The notes: generated by a model not told the origin, from the letters alone. A stretch of DNA of 64,000 bases from an uncultured Muribaculaceae bacterium (GCA_905233845.1 CAJOFH010000009.1:25073-89072); one strand, 5' to 3'; shown: positions 18,406-33,087, numbered from the stretch's first letter. A program made the numbers and translations.

Positions 18406-19194
18406 CTATTGAACAATTTCATTGTTTACGCCTATGCCAAAAAGCGCGTAGTCGTAGATGACTGGGTCGCTGGGACGCAACTGCCTGAGCAAGGCTGTAA
18501 GTTCCAGCACAGTTTTTTTATCGTTGGCACGGCGCTCTATCATTCCTAAAGCCCTTGCAGTATTGCCCACATGGACATCGAGCGGGATAAAGAGCTGCGA
18601 AGGCTTGATGGCGTTCCACACTCCCATGTCGACTATACCATCATCACGCACCAGCCACCGCAGCGCCATATTGATGCGCTTTAGAGCAGTGTTCTTGAGG
18701 TTTGTGGGCAAGCAACGGGAGTCGTATCGACCTTGATTAGCGATTGCCATTTCTTGCTGCATCAGCTCTACGAGTCTCCACGCCGGCTCCTCGTGGTCGC
18801 CCACATGATGAGCTGCCGCAAAATCGTTGAGCGAATTGTGCTTGTCATAAATGCGTTTGAGTCCGCGCAACATGTACTTGAAGTTGCGAGCGAAGAATGT
18901 GCGGTGCAAGTTCATCTCGTCGGGCAGTGACTCAAAATCGCCATCGAGCACAAAAGCCGCTGGCTGATTATCCATGATAGCCAGCATCTTCTCACAGTTG
19001 TTGCAAATCATCTTTCGGTTTCCCCAAGCGATTGTCGCCGACAACAAAGCCACAATCTCTATGTCGGACAACGTTTCAAAGCGACGCGGAAATTGCACAG
19101 GGTCGCTGGCGATGAAGTCCAGATTATTAATTCTCACTGCCTCTCGGTCGAGAAATTCCTTAAGGCCTTCAAGTTCTTGTTTGTCGAGAGCCAT
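18406..19194 (-). CDS. TIGR02757 family protein
   Basis: The protein has 262 residues and is well conserved across Bacteroidetes and some proteobacteria, but its function is undefined. Recognised by the N-terminal LKEFLDREAVRINNLDFIASDPVQ, IVALLSATIAWGNRKMI, RNFKYMLRGLKRIY, LKRINMALRWLVRDDGIVDMGVW and the C-terminal SQLFIPLDVHVGNTARALGM. The GNRK and DVHVGN segments recall helix-hairpin-helix DNA glycosylase-like proteins, but no activity is established. It is the last gene of the cmk-ispH group, 13 bases after the preceding gene, so probably co-transcribed. Confidence 0.88.
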   Translation of the reverse strand: MALDKQELEGLKEFLDREAVRINNLDFIASDPVQFPRRFETLSDIEIVALLSATIAWGNRKMICNNCEKMLAIMDNQPAAFVLDGDFESLPDEMNLHRTFFARNFKYMLRGLKRIYDKHNSLNDFAAAHHVGDHEEPAWRLVELMQQEMAIANQGRYDSRCLPTNLKNTALKRINMALRWLVRDDGIVDMGVWNAIKPSQLFIPLDVHVGNTARALGMIERRANDKKTVLELTALLRQLRPSDPVIYDYALFGIGVNNEIVQ

Positions 19195-19207
19195 GTTGGA
19201 AAGGCAT

Positions 19208-20170
19208 TTAGAAGGTAACGAACGGATAAACTTTTAGATTGTTGTCTTTTTTCAACAAATCAATGAAAAAATTAGTAAAATAAGGCATCAGCTCCTGATT
19301 TGCCACCTCGATTTGATGCAGTCCAGCATCCCAAGGGGCAATCTCACCATTAGTGAAAAGGAATACCACATTATTATCACCAAGTAAAAAGTCGGTAGGC
19401 ATTGTTGATGTGGCATGCCATTTGGAATGATTACCTTTTTTCTTTTCAATCTCAATATTTCTGTTGATAAGAGCCAAGATGTCGCTTGCCTTTGAAATAT
19501 TGAAAACCTCATCATAATCAATCACATTGTGATGCACTCGGTCATAGTGAACAACATTCATTTTGCGCGAGAGCGATTTTCCTTTTAGCTTCTCGACCAT
19601 CACGACCATCTCAAGGAGATTATCGGAGCTGATGTAAGGGAAAATCCTGTACATCTGCTCTGTATAGCAGTTGGTATCTAATGAGTTAACGGCTGCCGCA
19701 GTAACGAAGTTGGAGGAAGGCTGCACAAACTCAGGGTTTTCGAGCACCCACTCCACTGCATCACTGATGTCACTGGGTGCATCTGACGAAATCCTACTAA
19801 TCAGTTCCTTGTAAAGATCGTTGAGGCTTGTCTCATCGTTAATAGATTTAGGCCACACAAATTTCATCTTCACCGAACAAGTCATGGGTTTTAGTTTTCC
19901 TGCAACAGGAATCATATCTTTTGACACAAAACTCTGAGAGCGAGCAATTGTGTCAAATTTGTCGAGGAAGAGCTTCGCTGGGTCAAGCTTTGTAGGGAAA
20001 GTATCTCGCTCGGAATCTTTGGTCTCATTAAGGATAGAGTCGTTCAAAACAAAGTCGATAGGGCTTTTCCCTTCACTATTGGTATGGCTGATGACGTAGA
20101 CAAAAATAGCCGCCAAATCAAGCAGAAATAGCAATCCAATTATTATCAGCAAATTGCGTTTCGTCAACAT
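19208..20170 (-). CDS. Membrane-anchored protein of unknown function
   Basis: The protein has 320 residues. One N-terminal transmembrane helix (NLLIIIGLLFLLDLAAIFVYVI) is followed by a large extracytoplasmic region with no cysteine pair motif and no lipobox. Visible stretches include MTCSVKMKFVWP, NFVTAAAVNSLDTNCYTEQM, NNVVFLFTNGEIAPWDAG and a C-terminal VYPFVTF. I do not recognise a domain. It sits between ispH (30 bases upstream) and the TIGR02757 gene (13 bases downstream) and is likely part of the same transcript. Confidence 0.75.
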   Translation of the reverse strand: MLTKRNLLIIIGLLFLLDLAAIFVYVISHTNSEGKSPIDFVLNDSILNETKDSERDTFPTKLDPAKLFLDKFDTIARSQSFVSKDMIPVAGKLKPMTCSVKMKFVWPKSINDETSLNDLYKELISRISSDAPSDISDAVEWVLENPEFVQPSSNFVTAAAVNSLDTNCYTEQMYRIFPYISSDNLLEMVVMVEKLKGKSLSRKMNVVHYDRVHHNVIDYDEVFNISKASDILALINRNIEIEKKKGNHSKWHATSTMPTDFLLGDNNVVFLFTNGEIAPWDAGLHQIEVANQELMPYFTNFFIDLLKKDNNLKVYPFVTF

Positions 20171-20200
20171 GATGAGGACATAAATTAATAGTGTATATAA

Positions 20201-21073
20201 TTAAGATGATAACTTCTGCTCCAAAAAAGTCTTCACCTGGTTCATAAGCCATCGCGGAGTGGAGGTAGCTCCACAAATTCCTATGCTCTTCTTGTCATGC
20301 AGCCACTCTGGATTAATCTCTGTCTCATTACTAATCATGTGAGAGTTTGGGTTTGCATCGAGGCACTCGGCAAAAAGGATTTTTCCGTTGCTCGACTTGC
20401 TACCGCACACAAAGAGTATGAGCTCATGCTTAGCTGCAAACTGACGAATCTGCGGAATGCGGTTCGCCACCGAGCGGCAAATGGTATCGTAACTCTTGAA
20501 CTCCACATCATCGCCAATGCGGTTTTTAATAGCCTCTACAATGGCTTTAAAGCCCTGCAATGACTTGGTGGTCTGAGAATAGAGATAAATGTTCCTGTTG
20601 AAATCTATCTTATCGATTTCGTCAAGATTCTCGATAACAAGAGCGTTGCCTTGAGTTTGACCAACCAGTCCATTGACCTCGGCATGTCCACGCTTACCAT
20701 AAATCACGACTTGCGGCTGTATGCCATCATCTTGGGGACTGTTGTAACTCTTGTTGATGCGTCGTTGCAACTGCAAGACTACTGGACAAGTGGCGTCGAT
20801 AATCTCGATATTGTTTCGCTTGGCAATCTCGTAAGTCTCGGGAGGCTCGCCGTGAGCACGCAGCAGCACCTTCACGTTGTGCAGCTCCTGCAACTGCTCG
20901 TGCGTGATAGTCTCGAGGCCCTTCTGCTTGAGTCTCTCCACCTCGTTGCTGTTGTGGACGATGTCACCCAAGCAGTAGAGGTGCCCAGTCTTGTCAAGCT
21001 CCTCCTCGGCTTTAGAGATGGCAGTAGTCACTCCAAAGCAGAATCCCGACCCATTGTCAATCTCGATGACCAT
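20201..21073 (-). CDS. ispH: 4-hydroxy-3-methylbut-2-enyl diphosphate reductase
   Basis: This is the last enzyme of the MEP isoprenoid pathway, a 4Fe-4S protein that reduces HMBPP to IPP and DMAPP. At 290 residues the length is normal. The iron-sulfur cysteines are visible in NGSGFCFGV (Cys12), DATCPVV (about 97) and YDTICRSVANR (about 201). Substrate residues appear in RAHGEPPETYE and the C-terminal CGATSTPRWLMNQV. The usual SSNSxRL is CGSKSSNGKILF here. It directly follows cmk (20 bases), a pairing common in Bacteroidales. Confidence 0.96.
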   Translation of the reverse strand: MVIEIDNGSGFCFGVTTAISKAEEELDKTGHLYCLGDIVHNSNEVERLKQKGLETITHEQLQELHNVKVLLRAHGEPPETYEIAKRNNIEIIDATCPVVLQLQRRINKSYNSPQDDGIQPQVVIYGKRGHAEVNGLVGQTQGNALVIENLDEIDKIDFNRNIYLYSQTTKSLQGFKAIVEAIKNRIGDDVEFKSYDTICRSVANRIPQIRQFAAKHELILFVCGSKSSNGKILFAECLDANPNSHMISNETEINPEWLHDKKSIGICGATSTPRWLMNQVKTFLEQKLSS

Positions 21074-21093
21074 CAGTTGTCATTTTATAGATA

Positions 21094-21789
21094 TCAGGAC
21101 TTTACTCTCATGAGGAACTCTTTGTAGAGCCACTCATCTTGTTGCTCAATAGTGAGATTTGAGTTATCGAGCAAGAGAGCGTCATCGGCCTGACGCAATG
21201 GGCTTTCCTTGCGTGTTGTGTCGATGCGGTCACGCTCAAGCACATTGGCAAGCACCTCCTCAAATGTGGTTGTGGTGTCGCCCTTGCTCTGTAGCTCCTT
21301 GTAACGGCGCTCGGCGCGCACCTCAGGCGTGGCGGTGATAAAAATTTTGAGCTCAGCATCGGGGAAGACAACAGTTCCTATGTCACGGCCATCCATCACG
21401 ATTCCCTTATTACGTCCCATGGCTTGCTGCTGCTCCACCATCGCTTTCCTTACGAAGCCAATAGCCGAAACAAGACTCACCTTGTTGCTCACTTCCATGC
21501 CGCGAATCTCCTTCTCCACGTTCTTGCCGTTGAGCCAAGTGTCGCTTTTGCCCTCTTCATTCACCTTGAAGGAGATTTCAATCTTTGGCATGTGACGACG
21601 TAGACGAGGCTTGTTTACTTTGTCACCGTCAATCATACCCTTCTCGAGGCAGTAGAGAGTTACGGCGCGATACATTGCGCCTGTGTCGATGTAGGCATAT
21701 CCAATGCGCTTAGCCAGTGCTTTAGCCATTGTGCTCTTGCCACATGACGAGTGTCCGTCGATTGCTACAGTAATGCGTTTTTGTGCCAT
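21094..21789 (-). CDS. cmk: Cytidylate kinase
   Basis: It phosphorylates CMP and dCMP with ATP. P-loop [17 protein letters not shown], then [14 protein letters not shown], the CMP-binding [35 protein letters not shown] and the lid [19 protein letters not shown]. The start is set at the ATG at 21789 ([11 protein letters not shown]); an ATG two codons earlier (21795) is also possible. About 231 residues, normal for the family. It has its own consensus promoter, which overlaps the rpoC terminator. First gene of the cmk-ispH-unknown-TIGR02757 transcript. Confidence 0.96.
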   Translation of the reverse strand: MAQKRITVAIDGHSSCGKSTMAKALAKRIGYAYIDTGAMYRAVTLYCLEKGMIDGDKVNKPRLRRHMPKIEISFKVNEEGKSDTWLNGKNVEKEIRGMEVSNKVSLVSAIGFVRKAMVEQQQAMGRNKGIVMDGRDIGTVVFPDAELKIFITATPEVRAERRYKELQSKGDTTTTFEEVLANVLERDRIDTTRKESPLRQADDALLLDNSNLTIEQQDEWLYKEFLMRVKS

Positions 21790-21820
21790 AATCATAGAGG
21801 TATTAAAAATTTCAACTCTA

Positions 21821-21852
21821 CAAAGATATAGTTTTTTTCTTTAGTGCGCAAA
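21821..21852 (-). promoter_or_regulatory. Promoter of cmk
   Basis: On the minus strand TTTG (21849-21852) and TATCTTTG (21821-21828) are separated by exactly 20 bases. The -33 box is formed by the end of the T-run of the rpoC terminator. The leader to the ATG is about 25-30 bases. Confidence 0.75.
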
Positions 21853-21891
21853 AAAAACTCTGAAGTTGTCCTTGAAAGGCAACTTCAGAGT
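21851..21891 (-). terminator. Terminator of the rpoBC operon
   Basis: A perfect 12-bp stem ACTCTGAAGTTG / CAACTTCAGAGT (arms 21880-21891 and 21857-21868) with an 11-base loop is followed on the minus strand by a run of T. It lies 58 bases after the rpoC stop. Confidence 0.93.
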
Positions 21892-21949
21892 CAAAAAATA
21901 AGATTTTTAGCAATTCTCCCTGAAAGGGCGAATCATGCTGTTTGTTCTC

Positions 21950-24900
21950 TTAGAGATGGTCTACGACCTCGGCGTCCTTAATGACTGCTGCGCGGTCGAA
22001 ATCGTCCTTGCTACCAACCACGAGAGTTTGGTATTCACGCAGACCGGTACCTGCTGGGATGAGGTGACCGCAAATCACGTTCTCCTTCATGCCCTCGAGA
22101 TAATCGACCTTGCCGCTGATAGCAGCCTCGTTGAGCACCTTGGTAGTCTCCTGGAAGGATGCTGCCGAGATGAAGCTCTTAGTCTGCAGTGCAGCACGTG
22201 TGATACCTTGCAGAATCTGCTCACTGGTAGCAGGCACAGCATCGCGCACTTTCACCTCACGCAGAGCCTTGCGCTTGAGCATCGAGTTGATGTCGCGCAG
22301 CTTGCGAGGAGTAATCATCTGACCCTTGTCAACGTCGAGCGAGTCGCCACAGTCGATGACAATCTTCTTGCCCCAGATGCGGTCGTTCTCATCCATGAAG
22401 TCGCGCTTGTCAACCACTTGCTGCTCGAGGAAGTTGGTGTCACCTGGATCGATGATGTTAACCTTGCGCATCATCTGGCGCACGATAACCTCGAAATGCT
22501 TGTCGTTGATCTTCACGCCCTGCAGGCGGTAAACGTCCTGAACCTCGTTAACGATATAGTCCTGAACAGCTGTTGGGCCCTTGATTCGCAGGATGTCGGC
22601 TGGAGTGACAGCACCATCCGAAAGTGGTGTGCCGGCACGCACCGAGTCGTTCTCAAGAACGAGAATCTGCTTCGACATTGGCACGAGATACTTCTTCTGC
22701 TCACCATTCTTGCTGGTGACAACAATCTCACGGTTACCACGCTTGATCTTTCCGAAAGTAACCACACCGTCAATCTCGCTAACGATGGCGGGGTTAGACG
22801 GGTTGCGGGCTTCGAAGAGCTCAGTAACGCGTGGCAGACCACCAGTGATATCACCGGCACCACCGCTCGAAGCGCGTGGAATCTTCACAAACACCTCACC
22901 AGGAGTAATTTCCTCACCTTCAACTTTCATCAGGTGAGCACCCACTGGCAACGAGTAGACCTTAATTGGCGCTACTTCGGGATTGTCGAAGTCTTCGGCA
23001 GCCACGAGCTGAGCCTCAGGAATACGAGTGTGATCCTTAGACTCGATGACAATCATCTCACTCTTGTTAGATGTCTCATCCACCTCGTTGCGATAGGTCA
23101 CGCCCTCAATAAGGTTCTTGAAGCGGAGTCGACCACCAACCTCGCTGACGATTACAGCGTTGAATGGGTCCCACTCACAAATCACATCACCCTTCTTGAG
23201 CATGTCGCCAGGCTTGAAGAACATCTTCGAGCCATAGACGATGTTGGCGCTAGTGAGCATCATGTTGGTATTAGGATCAACGATGCGCATCTCGGCCATA
23301 CGACCAATAACGATATCGTGTCCATCTTTATCGGCAACGGTACGGAGCTCGTCGATTTCCAGACGTCCATCATACTTCGATGTCATGTTGCTGACTGCAG
23401 CGATGTTGCTTGCCACACCACCTACGTGGAAGGTACGCAGAGTAAGCTGAGTACCAGGCTCACCGATAGACTGAGCAGCAATCACGCCCACTGCTTCACC
23501 CTTCTGAACCAGACGGTGGTTAGCCAGGTTGCGTCCATAGCACTTGGCACAAACACCATGCTTCGACTCACAAGTAAGGACCGAACGAATCTCCACGCTC
23601 TCGATTGGAGAGTTGTTGATGCGGTCGGCGGCAGCGTCACTAATCTCCTCACCCGACTCAACGATTACCTCGCCAGTGGTTGGGTCGATTACGTCGTGAA
23701 CCGATACACGTCCCACGATGCGCTCGCCCAAAGTGGCGACAACGTCATCGTTGTTCTTCACCTCACGGCAAACGAGTCCGCGCAGGGTTCCACAGTCATC
23801 CTCGGTGATAATCACGTCGTGAGCGACGTCTACCAGACGACGAGTGAGGTAACCTGCATCGGCAGTCTTCAATGCCGTGTCGGCAAGACCCTTACGTGCA
23901 CCGTGAGTAGAGATAAAGTACTCGAGCACCGAGAGGCCTTCCTTGAAGTTCGCAAGAATTGGGTTCTCGATAATCTGGTGTCCACCCTCAACACCACTCT
24001 TTTGTGGCTTAGCCATCAGACCACGCATACCTGAGAGCTGACGAATCTGGTCACGTGAACCACGAGCTCCAGAGTCGAGCATCATGAACACAGAGTTAAA
24101 TCCCTGCTTGTCGGCCGAGATTTGCTTCATGAGCGTGTCGGTCAATCGGCTGTTGATGTGAGTCCAAATATCGATAATCTGGTTATAACGCTCGTTATTG
24201 GTGATGAAGCCCATGTTGTAGTTGTTCATTACCTCTTCGACTTGAGCGTCGCCTTCCTCGATAAGCTTCTGCTTCTCGGGTGGCACTAGCACGTCGTCAA
24301 GATTGAACGACAGACCTCCCTTAAACGCCATGTAGTAACCCAGGTTCTTGATGTCATCAAGGAACTTGGCACTGCGTGGCACACCACAATTGCGAATAAC
24401 CTTAGTGATAATCTTCTTGAGTGACTTCTTAGAAATCACCTCGTTGACATAACCCAGCTCGGTAGGAACTGTGTTATTAAAGATAATGCGACCCACCGAA
24501 GTGTCCTTGACGATGTGACGAATGGGGTTGCCGTCGGCATCCACGTCGTCGACCATCACCGAGATGATGGCATTCATCGCCAATTTACCCTCGTTGAATG
24601 CGATAGTTGCCTCTTCAGGACCGTAGAAAGTGAGTCCCTCACCTTTTGCGCCTTCGCGCAGTTTGGTGATGTAATAAAGTCCGAGTACCATATCCTGTGA
24701 AGGAACGGTAATAGGCTCGCCATTGGCAGGATTGAGGATGTTGTGAGGCATGAGCATTAGCATCTGTGCCTCTACAATAGCCTCGTTGCCAAGTGGCAGG
24801 TGAACGGCCATCTGGTCACCGTCGAAGTCGGCATTAAACGGCGTACAAGCCAGTGGGTGCAGCTGGATTGCCTTACCCTCAATGAGCTTGGGCTGGAATG

Positions 24901-26311
24901 CCTGAATACCCAGACGGTGCAGAGTTGGTGCACGGTTGAGCAGCACGGGATGTCCCTTCATCACATTTTCAAGAATATCCCAAACTACAGGCTCCTTGCG
25001 ATCCACAATCTTCTTGGCGCTCTTCACCGTCTTGACGATGCCACGCTCAATGAGCTTGCGGATTACGAAGGGCTTGTAAAGCTCAGCCGCCATATCCTTG
25101 GGGATACCGCACTCACCCATCTTGAGCTCAGGACCTACAACGATTACCGAACGTGCCGAATAGTCGACGCGCTTACCGAGCAGGTTCTGACGGAAGCGTC
25201 CCTGCTTGCCCTTGAGGCTATCGCTCAACGACTTGAGAGGTCGGTTTGCATCGCTCTTGACAGCACTCGACTTGCGCGAGTTGTCGAGCAGCGAGTCCAC
25301 TGCCTCCTGAAGCATACGCTTCTCGTTGCGCAGAATCACCTCGGGAGCCTTAATCTCAATAAGTCTCTTGAGACGGTTGTTGCGGATAATCACACGACGA
25401 TAGAGGTCGTTGAGGTCGCTAGTTGCGAAACGTCCACCATCCAGTGGCACGAGCGGGCGCAAATCGGGTGGTATAACGGGGATGACCTTGAGAATCATCC
25501 ACTCGGGACGGTTCATGTTCTTGCTCGAACGGAACATCTCCACCACCTGACGACGCTTGAGGGCGTCGGTCTTACGCTGCTGCGAGGTTTCGTTGCTAGC
25601 ACGGTCACGCAGCTCGTTCGACAGCTTATCGAGGTTGAGCTCTGAGAGCAGGTCATAGATTGCCTCGGCACCCATCTTAGCGACAAACTTGTTAGGATCG
25701 CTGTCATCAAGATTACGATTGCCCTCGGGAAGTTTCTCCTGAATAGCAAGGTATTCCTCCTCGCTTAAGAGGTCATACTTGTGCAAGCGGTTAGCTTGGT
25801 CACGGTCTTTGTTGCTCTCGGCAATGCCAGGCACCACGTTGAAAGCTCCACTCTGTTCATCAACTACTACATTACCTGGGTTGATGACAATGTAACGCTC
25901 GTAGTAAATGACCGAGTCAAGTTTCTTAGTTGGAAGTCCCAGCAAGTAACCAATCTTGTTGGGCAGAGAGCGGAAATACCAGATGTGAGCCACTGGTACC
26001 ACAAGCTGGATGTGACCGCTGCGCTCACGGCGCACCTTCTTCTCGGTAACCTCCACACCGCACCTGTCGCACACGATGTTGCGATAGCGAATGCGCTTGT
26101 ATTTTCCGCAATGGCACTCATAGTCCTTTACAGGACCGAAAATGCGCTCGCAGAACAAACCGTCGCGCTCGGGCTTGTAGGTACGATAGTTGATAGTCTC
26201 GGGCTTCAGCACTTCACCCTTTGAATTACCCAGAATGTCGTCGGGTGACGCCAAACCGATGGTAATCTTAGAGAAACTGCTTCTTATCTTATTATCTTTT
26301 TTAAAAGCCAT
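21950..26311 (-). CDS. rpoC: DNA-directed RNA polymerase subunit beta'
   Basis: This is the largest core RNA polymerase subunit, 1453 residues, full length for Bacteroidetes. The zinc-binding N-terminus has [20 protein letters not shown], the active-site magnesium motif is [12 protein letters not shown], and the second zinc site is in [15 protein letters not shown]. The bridge helix/trigger-loop regions are complete ([37 protein letters not shown]). It follows rpoB after 31 bases and ends before a strong terminator. The gene normally found next in Bacteroides (a small DUF, then rpsL) is not here; cmk follows instead. Confidence 0.99.
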   Translation of the reverse strand: MAFKKDNKIRSSFSKITIGLASPDDILGNSKGEVLKPETINYRTYKPERDGLFCERIFGPVKDYECHCGKYKRIRYRNIVCDRCGVEVTEKKVRRERSGHIQLVVPVAHIWYFRSLPNKIGYLLGLPTKKLDSVIYYERYIVINPGNVVVDEQSGAFNVVPGIAESNKDRDQANRLHKYDLLSEEEYLAIQEKLPEGNRNLDDSDPNKFVAKMGAEAIYDLLSELNLDKLSNELRDRASNETSQQRKTDALKRRQVVEMFRSSKNMNRPEWMILKVIPVIPPDLRPLVPLDGGRFATSDLNDLYRRVIIRNNRLKRLIEIKAPEVILRNEKRMLQEAVDSLLDNSRKSSAVKSDANRPLKSLSDSLKGKQGRFRQNLLGKRVDYSARSVIVVGPELKMGECGIPKDMAAELYKPFVIRKLIERGIVKTVKSAKKIVDRKEPVVWDILENVMKGHPVLLNRAPTLHRLGIQAFQPKLIEGKAIQLHPLACTPFNADFDGDQMAVHLPLGNEAIVEAQMLMLMPHNILNPANGEPITVPSQDMVLGLYYITKLREGAKGEGLTFYGPEEATIAFNEGKLAMNAIISVMVDDVDADGNPIRHIVKDTSVGRIIFNNTVPTELGYVNEVISKKSLKKIITKVIRNCGVPRSAKFLDDIKNLGYYMAFKGGLSFNLDDVLVPPEKQKLIEEGDAQVEEVMNNYNMGFITNNERYNQIIDIWTHINSRLTDTLMKQISADKQGFNSVFMMLDSGARGSRDQIRQLSGMRGLMAKPQKSGVEGGHQIIENPILANFKEGLSVLEYFISTHGARKGLADTALKTADAGYLTRRLVDVAHDVIITEDDCGTLRGLVCREVKNNDDVVATLGERIVGRVSVHDVIDPTTGEVIVESGEEISDAAADRINNSPIESVEIRSVLTCESKHGVCAKCYGRNLANHRLVQKGEAVGVIAAQSIGEPGTQLTLRTFHVGGVASNIAAVSNMTSKYDGRLEIDELRTVADKDGHDIVIGRMAEMRIVDPNTNMMLTSANIVYGSKMFFKPGDMLKKGDVICEWDPFNAVIVSEVGGRLRFKNLIEGVTYRNEVDETSNKSEMIVIESKDHTRIPEAQLVAAEDFDNPEVAPIKVYSLPVGAHLMKVEGEEITPGEVFVKIPRASSGGAGDITGGLPRVTELFEARNPSNPAIVSEIDGVVTFGKIKRGNREIVVTSKNGEQKKYLVPMSKQILVLENDSVRAGTPLSDGAVTPADILRIKGPTAVQDYIVNEVQDVYRLQGVKINDKHFEVIVRQMMRKVNIIDPGDTNFLEQQVVDKRDFMDENDRIWGKKIVIDCGDSLDVDKGQMITPRKLRDINSMLKRKALREVKVRDAVPATSEQILQGITRAALQTKSFISAASFQETTKVLNEAAISGKVDYLEGMKENVICGHLIPAGTGLREYQTLVVGSKDDFDRAAVIKDAEVVDHL

Positions 26312-26342
26312 GATATTATAATAATGAGGAGATAACGTTTAA

Positions 26343-30149
<3,807 letters not shown>

Positions 30150-30178
30150 TGAAATTAGAATTAAAGTGAACTCAAAAT

Positions 30179-30230
30179 AAAAAAAGACACAAAAAGGTTA
30201 AGAATCGACAATCACTTGGGATTCTTAACC
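30179..30230 (-). terminator. Hairpin attenuator between rplL and rpoB
   Basis: The perfect 11-bp stem GGTTAAGAATC / GATTCTTAACC (arms 30220-30230 and 30196-30206) with a 13-base loop is followed on the minus strand by TTTTTGTGTCTTTTTTT. A smaller hairpin ACCTG/CAGGT (30236-30250) precedes it right after the rplL stop. In E. coli a partial terminator at this junction lets more L7/L12 than polymerase be made; the same role is inferred here. Confidence 0.8.
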
Positions 30231-30254
30231 TAAATACCTGATTAACAGGTAGTA

Positions 30255-30632
30255 TTATTTCAGTTCAACTTCAGCTCCTTCAGCCTCGAGTTGTTGCTTC
30301 AAGCCCTCGGCGTCGGCCTTAGCAAGACCTTCCTTAACAGTGCCAGGAGCGTTGTCTACGAGAGCCTTAGCGTCCTTCAAGCCAAGACCGGTGAGCTCCT
30401 TAACGAGTTTGATAACTTTGAGCTTGTTGGCACCAGCGGCCTTAAGCACTACGTCGAAAGAAGACTTCTCCTCCTCGGCAGCAGCACCACCAGCAGCAGG
30501 ACCTGCAGCAACTGCAACAGCAGCAGCAGCTGGTTCAATACCATACTCATCCTTAAGGATCTGAGCGAGCTCGTTTACTTCCTTAACTGAAAGATTAACT
30601 AATTGTTCTGCAAAAGCTTTTAAATCTGCCAT
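30255..30632 (-). CDS. rplL: 50S ribosomal protein L7/L12
   Basis: This is the stalk protein that recruits translation GTPases, 125 residues. The N-terminal dimerisation domain ([20 protein letters not shown]) is followed by an Ala/Gly hinge ([20 protein letters not shown]) and the C-terminal factor-binding domain ([20 protein letters not shown]). It follows rplJ by 27 bases and is the last gene before the attenuator hairpin that precedes rpoB. Confidence 0.99.
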   Translation of the reverse strand: MADLKAFAEQLVNLSVKEVNELAQILKDEYGIEPAAAAVAVAAGPAAGGAAAEEEKSSFDVVLKAAGANKLKVIKLVKELTGLGLKDAKALVDNAPGTVKEGLAKADAEGLKQQLEAEGAEVELK

Positions 30633-30659
30633 TTTTGTATGATTTAATTGAATGTGTTA

Positions 30660-31184
30660 TTAATTTTCTTTATTTGATAATGTTTCGAGAATTCCGTGCA
30701 GCTTGTTGCCACCACTCTGCAGAGCGCTGATAACGTTCTTAGCTGGCGATTGCAGCAATGCCACAACGTCGGCGATGAGCTCGTTCTTGCTCTTGATGGT
30801 TGCCAATGCCTCGAGTTGATCGGCGCCAACATAGGCGGTCTCCTCAACATAAGCAGCCTTGAGTGCAGGTAATGTCTCTTTCTTCTGGCGGAAACTCTTG
30901 ATAAGTTTAGCAGGTGCATTACCAGTGTTGCTAAGCATCAAGGTAGTGGGTCCTGCAAGAGAGTCATAAAGGCCACTGTAGTCAACATCCGACTGCTCCA
31001 TAGCCTTCTTGAGCAGTGTGTTCTTGACAACGAGCATTTTAATGTCGTTCTTGAATGCAGCACGACGCAGTTCCACAGTCTTCTCAGCGTTGAGAGCGGT
31101 GGTCTCGGTCAAATAAACACAGCTATACTCAGCAAGAATATTCTTTATTGCCTCAATCTGTTTTGCTTTATCTTCCTTTCTCAT
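30660..31184 (-). CDS. rplJ: 50S ribosomal protein L10
   Basis: This is the base of the ribosomal stalk, which binds 23S rRNA and L7/L12 dimers. 174 residues, with MRKEDKAKQIEAIKNILAEY at the N-terminus, VYLTETTALNAEKTVELRR, LVVKNTLLKKAMEQ and the C-terminal L12-binding helix (ALQSGGNKLHGILETLSNKE). The gap to rplA is only 21 bases, so there is no room for a long L10 leader immediately upstream. Confidence 0.98.
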   Translation of the reverse strand: MRKEDKAKQIEAIKNILAEYSCVYLTETTALNAEKTVELRRAAFKNDIKMLVVKNTLLKKAMEQSDVDYSGLYDSLAGPTTLMLSNTGNAPAKLIKSFRQKKETLPALKAAYVEETAYVGADQLEALATIKSKNELIADVVALLQSPAKNVISALQSGGNKLHGILETLSNKEN

Positions 31185-31205
31185 CTTATTTTCCGTTTTT
31201 TAAAA

Positions 31206-31901
31206 TTAAGCATCAATCGACTTAACATCAATCTTGATACCAGGACTCATAGTACTTGAAAGATAAATGCTCTTCAGATAGGTACCCTTCGCGGTGTTGG
31301 GTTTGAGCTTGATAAGGGTGTTGATGAACGCCTGGGCATTCTCCTTAATCTGCTCGGGAGTGAACGACATTCTACCAATAGAAGTGTGCACAATACCCTT
31401 CTTGTCAACCTTGAAGTCAATCTTACCTTGCTTAACCTCCTTAACGGCCTTAGCCACGTCGGGGGTTACAGTTCCACTCTTGGGGTTTGGCATCAGTCCA
31501 CGAGGACCGAGGATTCTTCCCAAGGGACCTAGCTTGCCCATGCACTGAGGTTGAGTGATAATCACGTCAACGTCGGTCCATCCGCCCTTGATCTTGTCGA
31601 CATACTCGTCGAGACCAACATAATCGGCACCTGCCTCTTTGGCAGCAGCCTCAGCGTCGGCAGTACACATAACAAGCACACGCACGGTCTTACCGGTGCC
31701 ATTTGGCAGCGATACAACGCCACGCACATTCTGGTCGGCCTTACGTGGGTCAACACCAAGACGTACATCGATATCGGCCGAGGCGTCAAACTTTGTGTAG
31801 GTTATTTCCTTCAACAAAGTAGCTGCCTCCAAAAGGGTGTAACTCTTCCCGGCTTCAATCTTCTCTTTTGCTAACTTGTGATTTTTTGTAAGTTTACTCA
31901 T
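31206..31901 (-). CDS. rplA: 50S ribosomal protein L1
   Basis: The protein has 231 residues and is part of the mobile L1 stalk at the E site. The family signature is clear in [24 protein letters not shown] sequence ([17 protein letters not shown]), [20 protein letters not shown] and [16 protein letters not shown]. Full length. It follows rplK by 15 bases. L1 commonly represses its own L11-L1 operon in bacteria; no obvious mimic site was identified here. Confidence 0.99.
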   Translation of the reverse strand: MSKLTKNHKLAKEKIEAGKSYTLLEAATLLKEITYTKFDASADIDVRLGVDPRKADQNVRGVVSLPNGTGKTVRVLVMCTADAEAAAKEAGADYVGLDEYVDKIKGGWTDVDVIITQPQCMGKLGPLGRILGPRGLMPNPKSGTVTPDVAKAVKEVKQGKIDFKVDKKGIVHTSIGRMSFTPEQIKENAQAFINTLIKLKPNTAKGTYLKSIYLSSTMSPGIKIDVKSIDA

Positions 31902-31916
31902 AGTTCAATTGAAGTT

Positions 31917-32360
31917 TTAAACGTTTTCAGGGAATTCGCCCTTTACAGTGATACCCATACTTCTTGCTGTACCAGCCACCATTCTCATAGCCGAAGCCAG
32001 AGTAAAACAGTTCAAATCAGGCATTTTGTCCTGAGCAATTGCTTGAATCTGCTCCCAAGTAACGCTAGCAACCTTCTTGCGGTTAGGCTCACCCGAACCA
32101 CCCTTAATCTTGGCGGCCTCGAGCAGCTGTACTGCAGCAGGCGAAGTCTTAACGATGAAGTCAAAACTCTTGTCGGCATAGTAGGTGATTACCACTGGCA
32201 ACACCTTGCCGGCGCTAGCTTGTGTGCGGGCATTGAATTGCTTGCAAAACTCCATGATATTGATACCCTTAGCACCAAGTGCAGGTCCTACCGGGGGTGA
32301 AGGGTTGGCCGCTCCACCTTTAATCTGTAATTTGATCTGTCCAGCAATTTCTTTAGCCAT
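31917..32360 (-). CDS. rplK: 50S ribosomal protein L11
   Basis: The protein has 147 residues and binds the GTPase-associated region of 23S rRNA. Signature sequence: [20 protein letters not shown] gives the N-terminal domain ([18 protein letters not shown]), followed by [16 protein letters not shown] and the C-terminal rRNA-binding domain ending [10 protein letters not shown]. The start is the ATG giving MAKEIAGQ. It is separated from nusG by 78 bases. Confidence 0.99.
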   Translation of the reverse strand: MAKEIAGQIKLQIKGGAANPSPPVGPALGAKGINIMEFCKQFNARTQASAGKVLPVVITYYADKSFDFIVKTSPAAVQLLEAAKIKGGSGEPNRKKVASVTWEQIQAIAQDKMPDLNCFTLASAMRMVAGTARSMGITVKGEFPENV

Positions 32361-32438
32361 TGTTCTTAAAATCTAAAATGTTTATATAATTGATAAACAA
32401 GTTGCGATACGTGCTTCTCTCACGTAACATTAAGAGAC

Positions 32439-32993
32439 TCACTCTCGCGTTACCTGCGAATTGTCCAACTCCAGAGGTGTCTTACGCCCAAACACCTTCA
32501 CCATAACCTTGAGCTTGCGTTTCTCTCGGTTCACCTCCTCGATTTCACCAGTGAAACCATTGAAAGGTCCGTCGTTGACTTTCACGGTCTCGCCCACGAT
32601 GTAGTCGTTTGGCGAAGTCTCGTCGCCCGAAGGCTCACCCTCGGCGGCATTGAGCATACGCGCAATGTCGTTTTCTCTGATGGGCTCAGGCTTGCGGTCG
32701 GTGTCACGACTACGCACGAAGTCGATGACGTTGGTGGTGTTGCGCAAGTAGTCCTCAACGTCGCCACGCAAGACGCACTGGACAAAGACATAGCCCGAAA
32801 AGAGATTGCGCTCCTTGAGCACCTTCTTTCCTGCTCGAGTGGTATACACCTTCTCGGTGGGCACCATCACTTGAGCCACATACTTGCCCAAGTCGGTGTT
32901 CTTACAGGCAGCGTCAAGCATCTCCTTGACCTTTGCCTCTTTTCCCGAGATGGCACGCAAAACGTACCACTGAAGTTTTTTGTTTTCAGCCAT
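32439..32993 (-). CDS. nusG: Transcription termination/antitermination factor NusG
   Basis: The protein has 184 residues with an NGN domain (KKLQWYVLRAISGKEAKVKE; NLFSGYVFVQCVLRGDVEDY) and a C-terminal KOW domain (VGETVKVNDGPFNGFTGEIE). The length and place between secE and rplK make this the core housekeeping NusG, not a specialised UpxY-type paralog. It couples RNA polymerase to Rho and ribosomes. Confidence 0.98.
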   Translation of the reverse strand: MAENKKLQWYVLRAISGKEAKVKEMLDAACKNTDLGKYVAQVMVPTEKVYTTRAGKKVLKERNLFSGYVFVQCVLRGDVEDYLRNTTNVIDFVRSRDTDRKPEPIRENDIARMLNAAEGEPSGDETSPNDYIVGETVKVNDGPFNGFTGEIEEVNREKRKLKVMVKVFGRKTPLELDNSQVTRE

Positions 32994-33087
32994 TGATCTT
33001 ACTTAAAAAAATTAGCTACGTTGATTTCTTATTTCACACTCTCTGTGAGAACATGCTGCACAGGTTGTCATCATGCGCACTCTGGCA

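Noticed and set aside
21935..24034. Open reading frame of 699 codons on the plus strand opposite rpoC
   Set aside because: It lies entirely antisense to a full-length, conserved rpoC; its composition (His/Leu/Thr-rich) is what the complement of rpoC codon usage gives, and it has no recognisable domain.
24800..25645. Open frame of 281 codons antisense to rpoC
   Set aside because: Same reason: mirror of strong codon bias, no promoter, no domain.
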